Position numbers and translations under genes: made by a program | Source: a virus | IMG/VR virus record: IMGVR_UViG_3300029957_000006 | Coordinates: 1-64,000 of that record | Length of the DNA: 64,000 bases | Strand: one strand, 5' to 3' | Shown here: in pieces, positions 54,999 through 62,716 of the stretch | How positions within the stretch are numbered: the stretch's first letter is position 1 | Layout of the letters: every line of letters starts with the position of its first letter | The notes under the pieces: generated by a model | What the model saw: only the letters and a program-made list of their open reading frames with translations | Databases searched by the model: none | Told to the model about the DNA's origin: nothing

Positions 54999-55030
54999 CA
55001 AAGGTATGAATAATTTATCGAAATAACAAA
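54999..55030 (-). promoter_or_regulatory. Promoter of the MgtC-prs-thg1 operon
   Basis: TTTG (55027-55030), N20, TACCTTTG (54999-55006). Confidence 0.85.
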
Positions 55031-55471
55031 TTATTCAATCAAATAATCTTTATATGTCTCATTACCATATTTCACGAAACTTCTAACCAGACTACTTGAA
55101 ATATGTGGTAAAAGCCTATCAGTAAAGATACTAACCATTTGAATATCTGGCATGAGGTCTTGAAGAATATAATAATAATTGATCTCTGCTTGAAGATCAT
55201 GAGTATTTCTAAGGCCACGAATCAATGTGACTTTATTTTCACCATCACCTTGTAATTTCTTAACAACATCTGTAATCAATTCTAACTCAGTTAAAATGAT
55301 TACTTCTCTGTTCATTAAGGTTTTAGGTAGGACCCAAGAACTAGCAGCTTTATCTGGATTAACACCTCGTACTATGATGACCTTATCAAAGATTTTTTCA
55401 GCCTTTAATAATATATCGTAGTGTCCTTTATGAAAAGGATTAAAGCTTCCAGCATATATGCCTATTGTCAT
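55031..55471 (-). CDS. coaD: Phosphopantetheine adenylyltransferase
   Basis: 146 residues (family about 160). GSFNPFHKGH (8-17, nucleotidyltransferase motif), IRGLRNTHDLQAE (84-96) and ISSSLVR (124-130) are CoaD hallmarks. It joins ATP and 4'-phosphopantetheine to make dephospho-CoA, the substrate of CoaE (30808-31419). The GSFNPFH start is also seen in NMN adenylyltransferases, so a role in NAD+ synthesis cannot be fully excluded, though the IRGLR block favours CoaD. Confidence 0.87.
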   Translation of the reverse strand: MTIGIYAGSFNPFHKGHYDILLKAEKIFDKVIIVRGVNPDKAASSWVLPKTLMNREVIILTELELITDVVKKLQGDGENKVTLIRGLRNTHDLQAEINYYYILQDLMPDIQMVSIFTDRLLPHISSSLVRSFVKYGNETYKDYLIE

Positions 55472-55638
55472 TTTCTTATGAATTTAAAGTAGAGATAAAT
55501 AAGTCCAGTGATAAGTCCAGCGATAAACGCAAGCTTCAACCAAAAGAAGAAGAACATGAATCCTAATATCATTCCTTTGATCATGAATACTACCAGTAAT
55601 ACTAGTAAAAATATTCCAATAATTTTAATTGTTTTCAT
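55468..55638 (-). CDS. Small two-helix membrane protein
   Basis: 56 residues from MKTIKIIGIFLL (ATG 55636-55638), almost entirely membrane-seeking (two helices, Phe-rich turn). Overlaps coaD by 4 nt. Unknown. Confidence 0.6.
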   Translation of the reverse strand: MKTIKIIGIFLLVLLVVFMIKGMILGFMFFFFWLKLAFIAGLITGLIYLYFKFIRK

Positions 55639-55645
55639 AGTTAGT

Positions 55646-56011
55646 TTATTGTTTAAGTTTTTTCCAAATTCTATCATGATACTTTGTCTTGAACTTACCT
55701 AATTCAAAACTTCCATTAAATAATATTACTTCCAAAGCTATTGGTAATTCGTTATAAAGCTTATCCCATTCTGATTTTTGTTCATCTGAATAAATTTTAA
55801 TCTCACTAGTATTCAATGGGTCAAAATCAGCTGGCTGTCCATTAAGAATAAGGTCCATAGCATCATAGATATTATTTTCACCAAATGGTGGCGCAATATC
55901 ATCACCATCATCAGCAACTCCGCTAATGATCTTTTCCTTATTCATACTCCAACGTAAGTATTTTAAAAGCTTTACGTGTTGTTCTGTTAGTTCAAATATA
56001 ATTACACTCAT
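55646..56011 (-). CDS. Hypothetical protein
   Basis: 121 residues, acidic middle (VADDGDDIAPPFGENNIYDAMDLILNG); phrase recalls phage proteins with an ADDGDDIAPPFG stretch. Function unknown. 4-nt overlap with the SET gene. Confidence 0.6.
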   Translation of the reverse strand: MSVIIFELTEQHVKLLKYLRWSMNKEKIISGVADDGDDIAPPFGENNIYDAMDLILNGQPADFDPLNTSEIKIYSDEQKSEWDKLYNELPIALEVILFNGSFELGKFKTKYHDRIWKKLKQ

Positions 56012-56304
56012 TTTTGTGGATCGTATAATGTGTAGCTGGCTGTTATTTCTTCACCAGCTTTTATTTCTCTTAATGAAATCAATCTAATAAAATCACCTTC
56101 TATTTCAACATAACAGTTTGGTTCAGTTGAATGATTGAAGAAGCCACCTAATGGTGTTCTGATATAACCATCTTGAAATCTATCATCACGAACATGTGTT
56201 ATCCCCAATAGATGTTGTGCATCTATATTATCATTTGTGAATAACCCTAGTCCATCAATTTTAGATGGTTTAATTGTCAGATATGTTGGTAATGGCTTAT
56301 ACAT
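56008..56304 (-). CDS. SET-domain protein
   Basis: 98 residues. SKIDGLGLFTNDNI (14-27), GGFFNHSTEPNCYVE (about 53-67) and LREIKAGEEITASYTLY (about 78-94) are the SET-domain motifs (SAM-binding, NHS, catalytic Tyr). Small phage SET proteins may methylate a host or phage protein; target unknown. 1 nt after the sirtuin stop. Confidence 0.82.
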   Translation of the reverse strand: MYKPLPTYLTIKPSKIDGLGLFTNDNIDAQHLLGITHVRDDRFQDGYIRTPLGGFFNHSTEPNCYVEIEGDFIRLISLREIKAGEEITASYTLYDPQK

Positions 56305-56305
56305 T

Positions 56306-57049
56306 TTAATTAGTGATTGATTCTCTGCTCATTATTTCTTTTACTACTTCAGCAACACCTTCAACTGCTTTTTTATTCACATATTGTACTTTGATCCCAT
56401 AATTATCCAAGTATTTCATTGGCGATGGATCAATGTAATAAACCTCACATTGTTCTGGAACACGTTTTACGTTATTCAGCATTGGAAGTGTATAACCAAT
56501 TTGTAGACTGGTTCCAATAATAAGTAAGATATCAGCATCAAGTATTGCTCGTGTTGCTTCAGATACACCAAATGGATATTCACCAAACCATACAATATGT
56601 GGACGTAATTGTGAACCTGTCGTAGGACACTTATCACCTAGATTGATATCATTGTAACCAATATCAATGATCGTGTCAGCTGGGCTAGATTTATGTGCAT
56701 ATAAACAACCTCTAGCCTTGGTTAGATCACCATGCAAATGAATTATGTTTGTTGATCCAGCTCGTTCATGAAGGTTATCAACATTCTGTGTTATGATTGT
56801 TACATCATAATTCTTTTCCAATTCAACAAGTGATATGTGTGCTAGGTTAGGTTCAACATCTGGTAATTGCTTTCTACGTTCATTGTAGAAATTCAACACC
56901 ATTTCACGATTCTTCTTCCAACCTTCTGGTGTTGCGACATCTTCAATTCTATAGTTATTCCATAGACCATCCTTAACATCTCTAAATGTAAGGATACCGC
57001 TTTCTGCTGAAATTCCAGCACCAGTAAAAATTGCTATTTTCTTTTTCAT
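56306..57049 (-). CDS. Sir2 family NAD-dependent deacylase (CobB-like)
   Basis: 247 residues. GAGISAESG (10-18), TQNVDNLHERAG (87-98), catalytic His in HLHG (104-107) and GSQLRPHIVWFGE (145-157) are complete. FYNERR (54-59) supplies the Tyr/Arg of class III (desuccinylase-type) sirtuins. The usual zinc CxxC pairs are not complete (GC at 114-115, KC at 140-141 only), as in sirtuins of some Bacteroidota. It consumes NAD+. Within a unit that also has CoaD and a SET protein. Confidence 0.92.
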   Translation of the reverse strand: MKKKIAIFTGAGISAESGILTFRDVKDGLWNNYRIEDVATPEGWKKNREMVLNFYNERRKQLPDVEPNLAHISLVELEKNYDVTIITQNVDNLHERAGSTNIIHLHGDLTKARGCLYAHKSSPADTIIDIGYNDINLGDKCPTTGSQLRPHIVWFGEYPFGVSEATRAILDADILLIIGTSLQIGYTLPMLNNVKRVPEQCEVYYIDPSPMKYLDNYGIKVQYVNKKAVEGVAEVVKEIMSRESITN

Positions 57050-57474
57050 AATTTCGTTGTTTCGTCTCCACTTTTCTTTTCAAGGACCTTTCGGCCCCAA
57101 CCATACTTTACCCAAGTTTTTGTATCTGCAAAATATTCCCACCAGTGTGGTATCCATTTACCAAAGAAAACAATAGTCCAAGTACTAGGATCAGCTTTTA
57201 GTATTCTATGACAGTAATTCTTTGGTAGATATCTAGGCTTAAGCCATTGATGAACTACCTTGAATTTTATCTGACCATCTTCAATTACTTCTTCTGTGTA
57301 TTTTCCGTTTAAAAGAAACGCTATACTACTAAATGCGTGTGTATGAAATCTGTTTTGTTTAATGGTTTTCCAATTATACAACCAAATACCACCTAGATAC
57401 TTGCTTTCAAATATTGTATATTGAATGATATGACCATCGCCTAACTCAACTCGTTTCTTTTTAAAGAAGATCAT
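57046..57474 (-). CDS. Cupin-like protein
   Basis: 142 residues. FHTHAFSSIAFLLNGKYTEEV (about 43-63) and a late His (NYCHRI) match the metal site of a small cupin. Reaction unknown. Overlaps sirtuin by 4 nt. Confidence 0.65.
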   Translation of the reverse strand: MIFFKKKRVELGDGHIIQYTIFESKYLGGIWLYNWKTIKQNRFHTHAFSSIAFLLNGKYTEEVIEDGQIKFKVVHQWLKPRYLPKNYCHRILKADPSTWTIVFFGKWIPHWWEYFADTKTWVKYGWGRKVLEKKSGDETTKL

Positions 57475-57770
57475 TATTTCTTGCTTCCTTTTATAATAAG
57501 ATTAAGCATTCTTAATAAGAACCAAAGACCACCAACGAATCCGAAGTTATACCAACCTCCATTATTATTCACAGCATAGACAGCAATATCATCACTGAAT
57601 AAGCTACCAATAAATGAGAATTGACAAATCATTCCATGCCATACACCACCCCAGAATCCATAAGTATGTTCAGATGCTAATAAGCAAGGTTGAATATGTG
57701 ATACGTCAGCACAGCCAGTTGCAAGTGCGATAACTAGCAATGCTAGTCCTAATAGTGTTAAATTTTTCAT
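57474..57770 (-). CDS. Conserved lipoprotein
   Basis: 98 residues. Lipobox LATGC (Cys20), then ADVSHIQPCLLASEHTYGFWGGVWHGMICQFSFIGSLFSDDIAVYA, a signature seen in Bacteroidota and their phages; then a membrane segment. Function unknown. Confidence 0.65.
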   Translation of the reverse strand: MKNLTLLGLALLVIALATGCADVSHIQPCLLASEHTYGFWGGVWHGMICQFSFIGSLFSDDIAVYAVNNNGGWYNFGFVGGLWFLLRMLNLIIKGSKK

Positions 57771-57780
57771 GTTTTTTTAT

Positions 57781-57912
57781 TTATTTTTTATTTGTTATTC
57801 TAAATCCAGCAATCCATAAGTCTATTCTAAAAAACCATGAGCCATTATGTTTACCAAATCCTATTCGAAGCATTCGGTTATCTTTATCTAATGGTATTTT
57901 ATTGATTACCAT
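57781..57912 (-). CDS. Small conserved protein
   Basis: 43 residues beginning MVINKIPLDKDNRMLRIGF. The pattern FGKHNGSWFFRIDLWIAGFRI is a known short phage/host family (GKY.G.WF.RIDLW). Overlaps the end of 57899-58339 by 14 nt. Confidence 0.6.
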   Translation of the reverse strand: MVINKIPLDKDNRMLRIGFGKHNGSWFFRIDLWIAGFRITNKK

Positions 57913-58339
57913 ATTTAGTTTTCATAAACTCCAAAACCTCAAGCCATTCAGTTTCTGGATCGAAACCAGCCTTGTCTTCAAATAAGACATTCATGTAAGG
58001 TTTTTTATCATAGCATCCATAACCATTGGGTTGTGTTTCAACTTCTGGATTCTCATTAATGAATTTGAATTTAATATCAAATTGTTTAAATAATTCAACA
58101 TATTGTTGAATTTCATGTGGATGAGAACAAGTATAAATTACCATTTCAACATCAGGTAATTTGGTCAAAAATTGAAGACACTCAATAGCATAAGGATAAA
58201 AATCCTTTGGTGTATTACCATATTCATAATTTGGTTTAAGTATGGTTCCATGTATGTCAAAGAACCAATAAGTTTTATCCCAATTACGTTTTTCTTTATA
58301 TTCGAAGTGATTAACTTCTATTGCCTTGATGATTCCCAT
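57899..58339 (-). CDS. HAD-like phosphatase
   Basis: 146 residues. FFDIHGTIL (27-35) has the DxxGT nucleophile loop with His in place of Asp at the +2 position, VIYTCSH a Thr/Cys, and LFEDKAGFD a late Asp. Function may differ from a classic phosphatase because of the DIHGT change. Confidence 0.65.
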   Translation of the reverse strand: MGIIKAIEVNHFEYKEKRNWDKTYWFFDIHGTILKPNYEYGNTPKDFYPYAIECLQFLTKLPDVEMVIYTCSHPHEIQQYVELFKQFDIKFKFINENPEVETQPNGYGCYDKKPYMNVLFEDKAGFDPETEWLEVLEFMKTKYGNQ

Positions 58340-58340
58340 G

Positions 58341-58526
58341 TTATTTTATTTCAAAAAATTTTACAAAATCAGTTCTTTTCATTGATACAAATGTCGTATC
58401 ATTTCTGAAAAAGACAGTATCACCAAATGCATTTACTTCTTTTGGGACCCATGCCTTTACAACATCAATATCCAAATTTAATTCTCCTTCGTTGGCAATA
58501 CCAACACTTACAGTTTCTTTTGTCAT
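58341..58526 (-). CDS. Hypothetical small protein
   Basis: 61 residues, beta-rich; unknown. Between the HAD and deaminase genes. Confidence 0.6.
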   Translation of the reverse strand: MTKETVSVGIANEGELNLDIDVVKAWVPKEVNAFGDTVFFRNDTTFVSMKRTDFVKFFEIK

Positions 58527-58966
58527 TAGTCAATTAGAATTACTTCTACATTAGATTCTTCCAGCATTTGAAGAGCTGCTCGAAAATGCTCTCCCCATGT
58601 TTCATGTTCAACATCTGGTGTTGGTGAATAAAGTTTAATTATACCAGATTGAATAATACCTCTAGCACAATCGCTACAAGGGAACATTGTTACATACATG
58701 CTACAACCTTTTAGTGTAACACCATGTCTTGCAGCATGAAATATAGCATTTCGTTCTGCATGTTCGGTAAATAAGTATTTATGGGGTTTCACATAACGAG
58801 ATTCAACTGAATCATCACAACCTCTTGGGAAGCCATTATATCCAACTGAAATTACTATATGATCTGGATCAACAATTACAGCACCATTCTTGCGATTGGT
58901 ATCTTTACTCCATTGAGCAATATGTTTAGATAATTCAATAAATTTTAAATCCCAATGGTTTGTCAT
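58526..58966 (-). CDS. dCMP deaminase
   Basis: 146 residues. HAERNAI (about 71-77; Glu is the proton shuttle) and PCSDCARGII (about 98-107; zinc Cys pair) identify a dCMP-type deaminase making dUMP for dTMP synthesis. GYNGFPRGCDD is typical of the phage T4 type. Near-leaderless: -7 box 5 nt before the ATG. Confidence 0.9.
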   Translation of the reverse strand: MTNHWDLKFIELSKHIAQWSKDTNRKNGAVIVDPDHIVISVGYNGFPRGCDDSVESRYVKPHKYLFTEHAERNAIFHAARHGVTLKGCSMYVTMFPCSDCARGIIQSGIIKLYSPTPDVEHETWGEHFRAALQMLEESNVEVILID

Positions 58967-58971
58967 CTGTA

Positions 58972-59002
58972 CAAAGGTACTAAAAATTTTCGAATAATCA
59001 AA
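58972..59002 (-). promoter_or_regulatory. Promoter of the dCMP deaminase-to-coaD operon
   Basis: TTTG (58999-59002), N19, TACCTTTG (58972-58979). One nt shorter than the usual spacer. Confidence 0.75.
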
Positions 59003-59453
59003 TGTTTTTTTCGTAATTTACGATAGTAACATATTCACCAGCAAATTCTTCTTGAAGGATACGTTCAATAACAGTCCAATCACCTCCAGCTAATCCAGCA
59101 CCAAGCTTGGGTAGTGCAAAACGTTTACCAGTGAATTTCTGCTTCATTAAACGAAGTCCAGATCGCAATGCATTATAGTCTAGGTCCATTTCATTACGTC
59201 TACGTCCAGTATAATCATATTGGCCATAAATATTAACAATGATTGGAGTAGTGTTTTCAGTATAGGTAATGGTTCCAAGCTTTGATTTATCTCCTTTTAC
59301 CGTAGCATTATCTACAGCATAAGCTTCTGGAAATTTAGCTTTTATTTGTGGGGCAATGCCAGAACCCATCGTATTAAAGCAATTGCAACAGTGACCTATT
59401 ACGTCAAATTGTTCGGCATCTCTTACAAGATCACCAGTTATGTATGTTATCAT
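58998..59453 (-). CDS. Macro-domain protein
   Basis: 151 residues. GDLVRDAEQFDVIGHCCNCFNTMGSGIA (7-34) and LPKLGAGLAGGDW are the ADP-ribose-binding loops of the Poa1p/TARG1-like branch. These proteins remove ADP-ribose from proteins or nucleic acids or dephosphorylate ADP-ribose phosphate. The Cys-rich first loop is unusual. Same operon as NADAR and NAMPT. Confidence 0.88.
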   Translation of the reverse strand: MITYITGDLVRDAEQFDVIGHCCNCFNTMGSGIAPQIKAKFPEAYAVDNATVKGDKSKLGTITYTENTTPIIVNIYGQYDYTGRRRNEMDLDYNALRSGLRLMKQKFTGKRFALPKLGAGLAGGDWTVIERILQEEFAGEYVTIVNYEKNI

Positions 59454-59458
59454 AAATC

Positions 59459-59647
59459 TTAATTATCAAAGGCTTTTAATTGTCGTTTAATTTCATCTAT
59501 TTTAGCATTCGTAACTAGAATTAAATCACCAATATTATTTGTATCATATTGTGCTCTTGCTTCAATTAATCGATTTAATACTGCTGTTTCAATATTTAAT
59601 TGAGACTTCAAGATAATTTCTAATACGTCTTTTTGTAATCCTGTCAT
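59459..59647 (-). CDS. Hypothetical helical protein
   Basis: 62 residues, helical; overlaps the NADAR gene by 4 nt. Unknown. Confidence 0.55.
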   Translation of the reverse strand: MTGLQKDVLEIILKSQLNIETAVLNRLIEARAQYDTNNIGDLILVTNAKIDEIKRQLKAFDN

Positions 59648-60141
59648 AATAATTTTTTAATTAAAATTTCTTGTTTTATTTTCTCTCTGACTTGCATGAT
59701 TGCTTCGCCAAGCCAATTAGTTCCTTGCCATTTAGATTTATCTAAAATATCTGGATGATTTTCGTCCATACCAATTCCCCAAATACGATCTTCAGGACTA
59801 GCTTCAACGATTTCTCTATCATCGCTTTTTAATAATTCAAGTTTCATTTTTGGGTTTTGAATAAACTTAGCAAGATTTGCATCATAAACAATCTTACGAC
59901 ATACTCGATTCCAAATATCAGCATTAAAGCCTTTTATTTGACGACCATAAGCTTTTTGTTCATTTGGCTGATCAGTATTCATTATGTTGTTCAAAGCTTC
60001 ATAATCACCGAAGACTAGAGCTTTTTTAGCCATCATGTACTGTTCAGTACAATTGTATTCCACACCATCTATTGTAAATGGCGAAGGGCACCATTGACTA
60101 AAGGTGCCTCCCCAAAAGAATATGAATTTTTCTGTTGTCAT
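59644..60141 (-). CDS. NADAR-domain protein (YbiA-like)
   Basis: 165 residues. FFWGGTFSQWCPSPF (8-22), CTEQYMMAKKAL (31-42), and WGIGM (about 121) match the NADAR family. YbiA members cleave riboflavin intermediates; others remove ADP-ribose from guanine in DNA or RNA, acting as antitoxins of DarT-like enzymes. With the macro domain next door, ADP-ribose removal is likely. Confidence 0.87.
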   Translation of the reverse strand: MTTEKFIFFWGGTFSQWCPSPFTIDGVEYNCTEQYMMAKKALVFGDYEALNNIMNTDQPNEQKAYGRQIKGFNADIWNRVCRKIVYDANLAKFIQNPKMKLELLKSDDREIVEASPEDRIWGIGMDENHPDILDKSKWQGTNWLGEAIMQVREKIKQEILIKKLL

Positions 60142-60142
60142 T

Positions 60143-60658
60143 TTATTTACGTCTTAAATTAGCTTTTCTTATTGATGCTGATATCGTTTCTTCCATTGTA
60201 GAAAAGATATATGGAATGTAATTATTTCCATTTTTTTCTATTGATACCGCTTTCCACATGATATCTAAATAACCAATACGATAAGCATCATCTGGTCGGC
60301 CATAGATCATTTTTTCTGGTTCTCTACCTTGCCAAAAACCAAATTCCATATTGGTTGTTAATGCAATAAGCTCTCGTGTTCGTGGAATCCAGAACATTAT
60401 ACAATCAGCTTTTTTCAAGCCATTAAATTCCCATAATGGAATCCATGCCTTATTTTTATCCGATTCTGTTTTGCTGGTAAATTCTGGAACAATCAAGTCA
60501 CCAGTAAAACCTTGCTTTTCAAATTCTTCAATAGCTGCAAATCTCCAAGAAGTTAAATGTGGTTGATGACCTCTAACTGTTGGACCAGCAAGAAAAATTG
60601 ATGGTTTTGAAATAGTATTTATTTCAGTTTCTGATTCTTCGTATCTATGAACCTTCAT
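60143..60658 (-). CDS. Nucleoside 2-deoxyribosyltransferase-like protein
   Basis: 171 residues. IFLAGPTVRG (21-30), DCIMFWIPRTRELIALTTNMEFG (about 86-108) are deoxyribosyltransferase-fold motifs with the expected Glu in NMEFG. May act on nucleosides or NAD-like ligands. Directly downstream of NAMPT. Confidence 0.75.
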   Translation of the reverse strand: MKVHRYEESETEINTISKPSIFLAGPTVRGHQPHLTSWRFAAIEEFEKQGFTGDLIVPEFTSKTESDKNKAWIPLWEFNGLKKADCIMFWIPRTRELIALTTNMEFGFWQGREPEKMIYGRPDDAYRIGYLDIMWKAVSIEKNGNNYIPYIFSTMEETISASIRKANLRRK

Positions 60659-60663
60659 ACAAA

Positions 60664-62325
60664 TTATTGTTTTGCTGGTGCATACTCAATCAACAATGCT
60701 TGTTTAGTTGACATGATTTCAGCACTTGCTGGATAATTGTGATTTTCTGTTGTTCCAAGACTCAAAGGCATACTTGCCATTTGAGATTTAATATTTGCTT
60801 TGATAATCAAGAAGTCATCATCTTGTCCTTCACCAAATGGTTTATAAATGTTGGTACCATCGAAATAAGTAACCATTGCATCTTCACCTGATTCATGTTC
60901 AAAACAAATGGTTTTCTTAGCTCCCAATGCTTCTTTACTTCTGAGCAATTTGAAAGGACCTGGTAATGTTCCTTTACCAATTGTTTCGCTGAATTTCACA
61001 ACTGGACGATCTTCAGAACCAACAGATGATAAAGCATATTTTGCTGATAAGTTATCACGTTTCAAATTATTACGCAACCCACCACCTTGTCCGAATAATC
61101 CCCAAGTGTAGAATGCATATCCTTTTGCAATGAGTGCATCGATTTCTTCAAGAATATCTTCGCAAGATTTTCCATCACCGTCCAAGAAGTGAAATAATGT
61201 ACCACATTTCCAAGAACCAGTCTTGGTTGTCATTTCTGTGAACAGACCATTTGCAACTGAAAGATCGCAAATTTCAATGATTTGATCAAGTGTTGTATAT
61301 CCTTCTTTTGAAGAATCAGGACGAGCAACAACTACTTTACCATTACCTTCTTTGAGACTTCTCAAAGCTAGTGGCAATAACATATTTTTTACGGAGTTTT
61401 TAGCATCATAACAATCATCAACCATTGATACAATTTCATGGTTCTTACATGAGTTATAGATCGCTTCGTAACAATCATTTTCTTTTGTATATGATTGTAC
61501 GTTTCTGTGAGCAAGAGCATTTACACTTGAGAAGATGCCAATTGCTTCACCAGAATTTTTCCATGCTTGGTAAGCACCAGAAAACGTATCTGTACCACCA
61601 AAGGTGTATAAGTGAACCATTCCAAGTTCTTCTGATTCTTCAAGTGTCATACCAGCTCTGTCACCAAAGTCAGTAATCGTAATGCTGGCCCAGAAATTAA
61701 GCATTTCTTCTGACATATCTGGATCAACTTTAAGAATGCGTTCTTTGATACGCAATAAGAAGTGTTCATCTTGTGTAACACGTTCAGTAGTACTCCAAGT
61801 TTGGAGAATTTTAGATTCAAACCAAGCACCCAACACACCAAGTCCATCAACATCAGAGATGATTTCAATAGCTGGTTCATTTGGATAAATGACGCTTCCT
61901 TCACGCACAGCACGAATTTTAATTGGGGGACGGCCACCGAATTCATCAACAACTCTGCGCCAGATTTCTTCTGGGAATTCATATTCTTTGAATCCTTCCA
62001 TTGTAACCTTAGCATGAGCTAGGAAACGGATTGTTTCATCGATCTCAGCGTGTGTGATTGGTTCGTAGAATAATTTTTCAAGAATACGTTGGAGACCAAT
62101 AAAGATGATACGATTGTCAGCTTTACTGTAAATATGAGGATTAATCGTATTGAGATTTTTTCTGAATGTTACATAATAAACCGATTTTTCTTTAGCCTCT
62201 GGGCTTTCGAATTTATTAGAACCAATGGTATAAGCATCACCAAGCAATAGACGTGGTGTTTTATAAACTTTACGTTTTGGCAATACAACCGTTTTAACTT
62301 GTTCTGTTGTTGAGACTTCGTTCAT
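60664..62325 (-). CDS. nadV: Nicotinamide phosphoribosyltransferase family (NadV/NAMPT-like)
   Basis: 553 residues. Motifs: LLLGDAYTIG (27-36), ITDFGDRAG (217-225), GGTDTFSG (243-250), VDDCYD (302-307), RPDS (335-338), GDG (383-385) and GQGGGLRNNLKRD (412-424). It joins nicotinamide to PRPP giving NMN; in the phage NARP1 route a relative (Namat) joins nicotinamide to ADP-ribose pyrophosphate and gives NAD+ directly. A Prs-like partner is at 53294-54346. The sequence is diverged from human NAMPT, so either is possible. Confidence 0.9.
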   Translation of the reverse strand: MNEVSTTEQVKTVVLPKRKVYKTPRLLLGDAYTIGSNKFESPEAKEKSVYYVTFRKNLNTINPHIYSKADNRIIFIGLQRILEKLFYEPITHAEIDETIRFLAHAKVTMEGFKEYEFPEEIWRRVVDEFGGRPPIKIRAVREGSVIYPNEPAIEIISDVDGLGVLGAWFESKILQTWSTTERVTQDEHFLLRIKERILKVDPDMSEEMLNFWASITITDFGDRAGMTLEESEELGMVHLYTFGGTDTFSGAYQAWKNSGEAIGIFSSVNALAHRNVQSYTKENDCYEAIYNSCKNHEIVSMVDDCYDAKNSVKNMLLPLALRSLKEGNGKVVVARPDSSKEGYTTLDQIIEICDLSVANGLFTEMTTKTGSWKCGTLFHFLDGDGKSCEDILEEIDALIAKGYAFYTWGLFGQGGGLRNNLKRDNLSAKYALSSVGSEDRPVVKFSETIGKGTLPGPFKLLRSKEALGAKKTICFEHESGEDAMVTYFDGTNIYKPFGEGQDDDFLIIKANIKSQMASMPLSLGTTENHNYPASAEIMSTKQALLIEYAPAKQ

Positions 62326-62327
62326 GG

Positions 62328-62660
62328 TTATTGATTTTTAAAATTAATATACGTGATTTTGATATTGTGTTCTTGTGCAAATTTAATTTCTTCTTGTACC
62401 CCAAGTGATCCTTCCCAACCATCAACCATTAAGACATGCATTTCATTACATAGTATAAGTAAGTCAAAACTTAATTTACACCAGAAATTAAAGTCACTTG
62501 GAAGTTCAGCATGTTGAAGGATTGTTACACCACTAGTTACTGGTGATATACAACTGATACCATCTTTTAAAAGCTTAGCTGAGTATTGAGATATAGATTT
62601 GACTCTGTATTCAATTACAGCCTTGTTTTTATCAGAATATGGTATTGATAGAAATATCAT
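62328..62660 (-). CDS. DUF1937-like (SLOG/deoxyribosyltransferase fold) protein
   Basis: 110 residues. IFLSIPYSDKNKAVIEYRV start, LCNEMHVLMVDGWEGSLGVQEEIKFA (about 71-96) matches the DUF1937-type nucleotide-binding fold (Glu in the GVQEEI helix). Heads the NAMPT unit. Confidence 0.7.
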   Translation of the reverse strand: MIFLSIPYSDKNKAVIEYRVKSISQYSAKLLKDGISCISPVTSGVTILQHAELPSDFNFWCKLSFDLLILCNEMHVLMVDGWEGSLGVQEEIKFAQEHNIKITYINFKNQ

Positions 62661-62678
62661 TTATACTTAATTACGACA

Positions 62679-62710
62679 CAAAGGTACTAAATAAATTTTA
62701 ATTAAACAAG
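62679..62710 (-). promoter_or_regulatory. Promoter of the NAMPT/NADAR/macro unit
   Basis: CTTG (62707-62710), N20, TACCTTTG (62679-62686). Confidence 0.8.
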
Positions 62711-62716
62711 TTTAGT

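Noticed and set aside
61425-62022. Plus- and minus-strand frames inside the NAMPT gene
   Set aside because: Shadows of a well-conserved gene.
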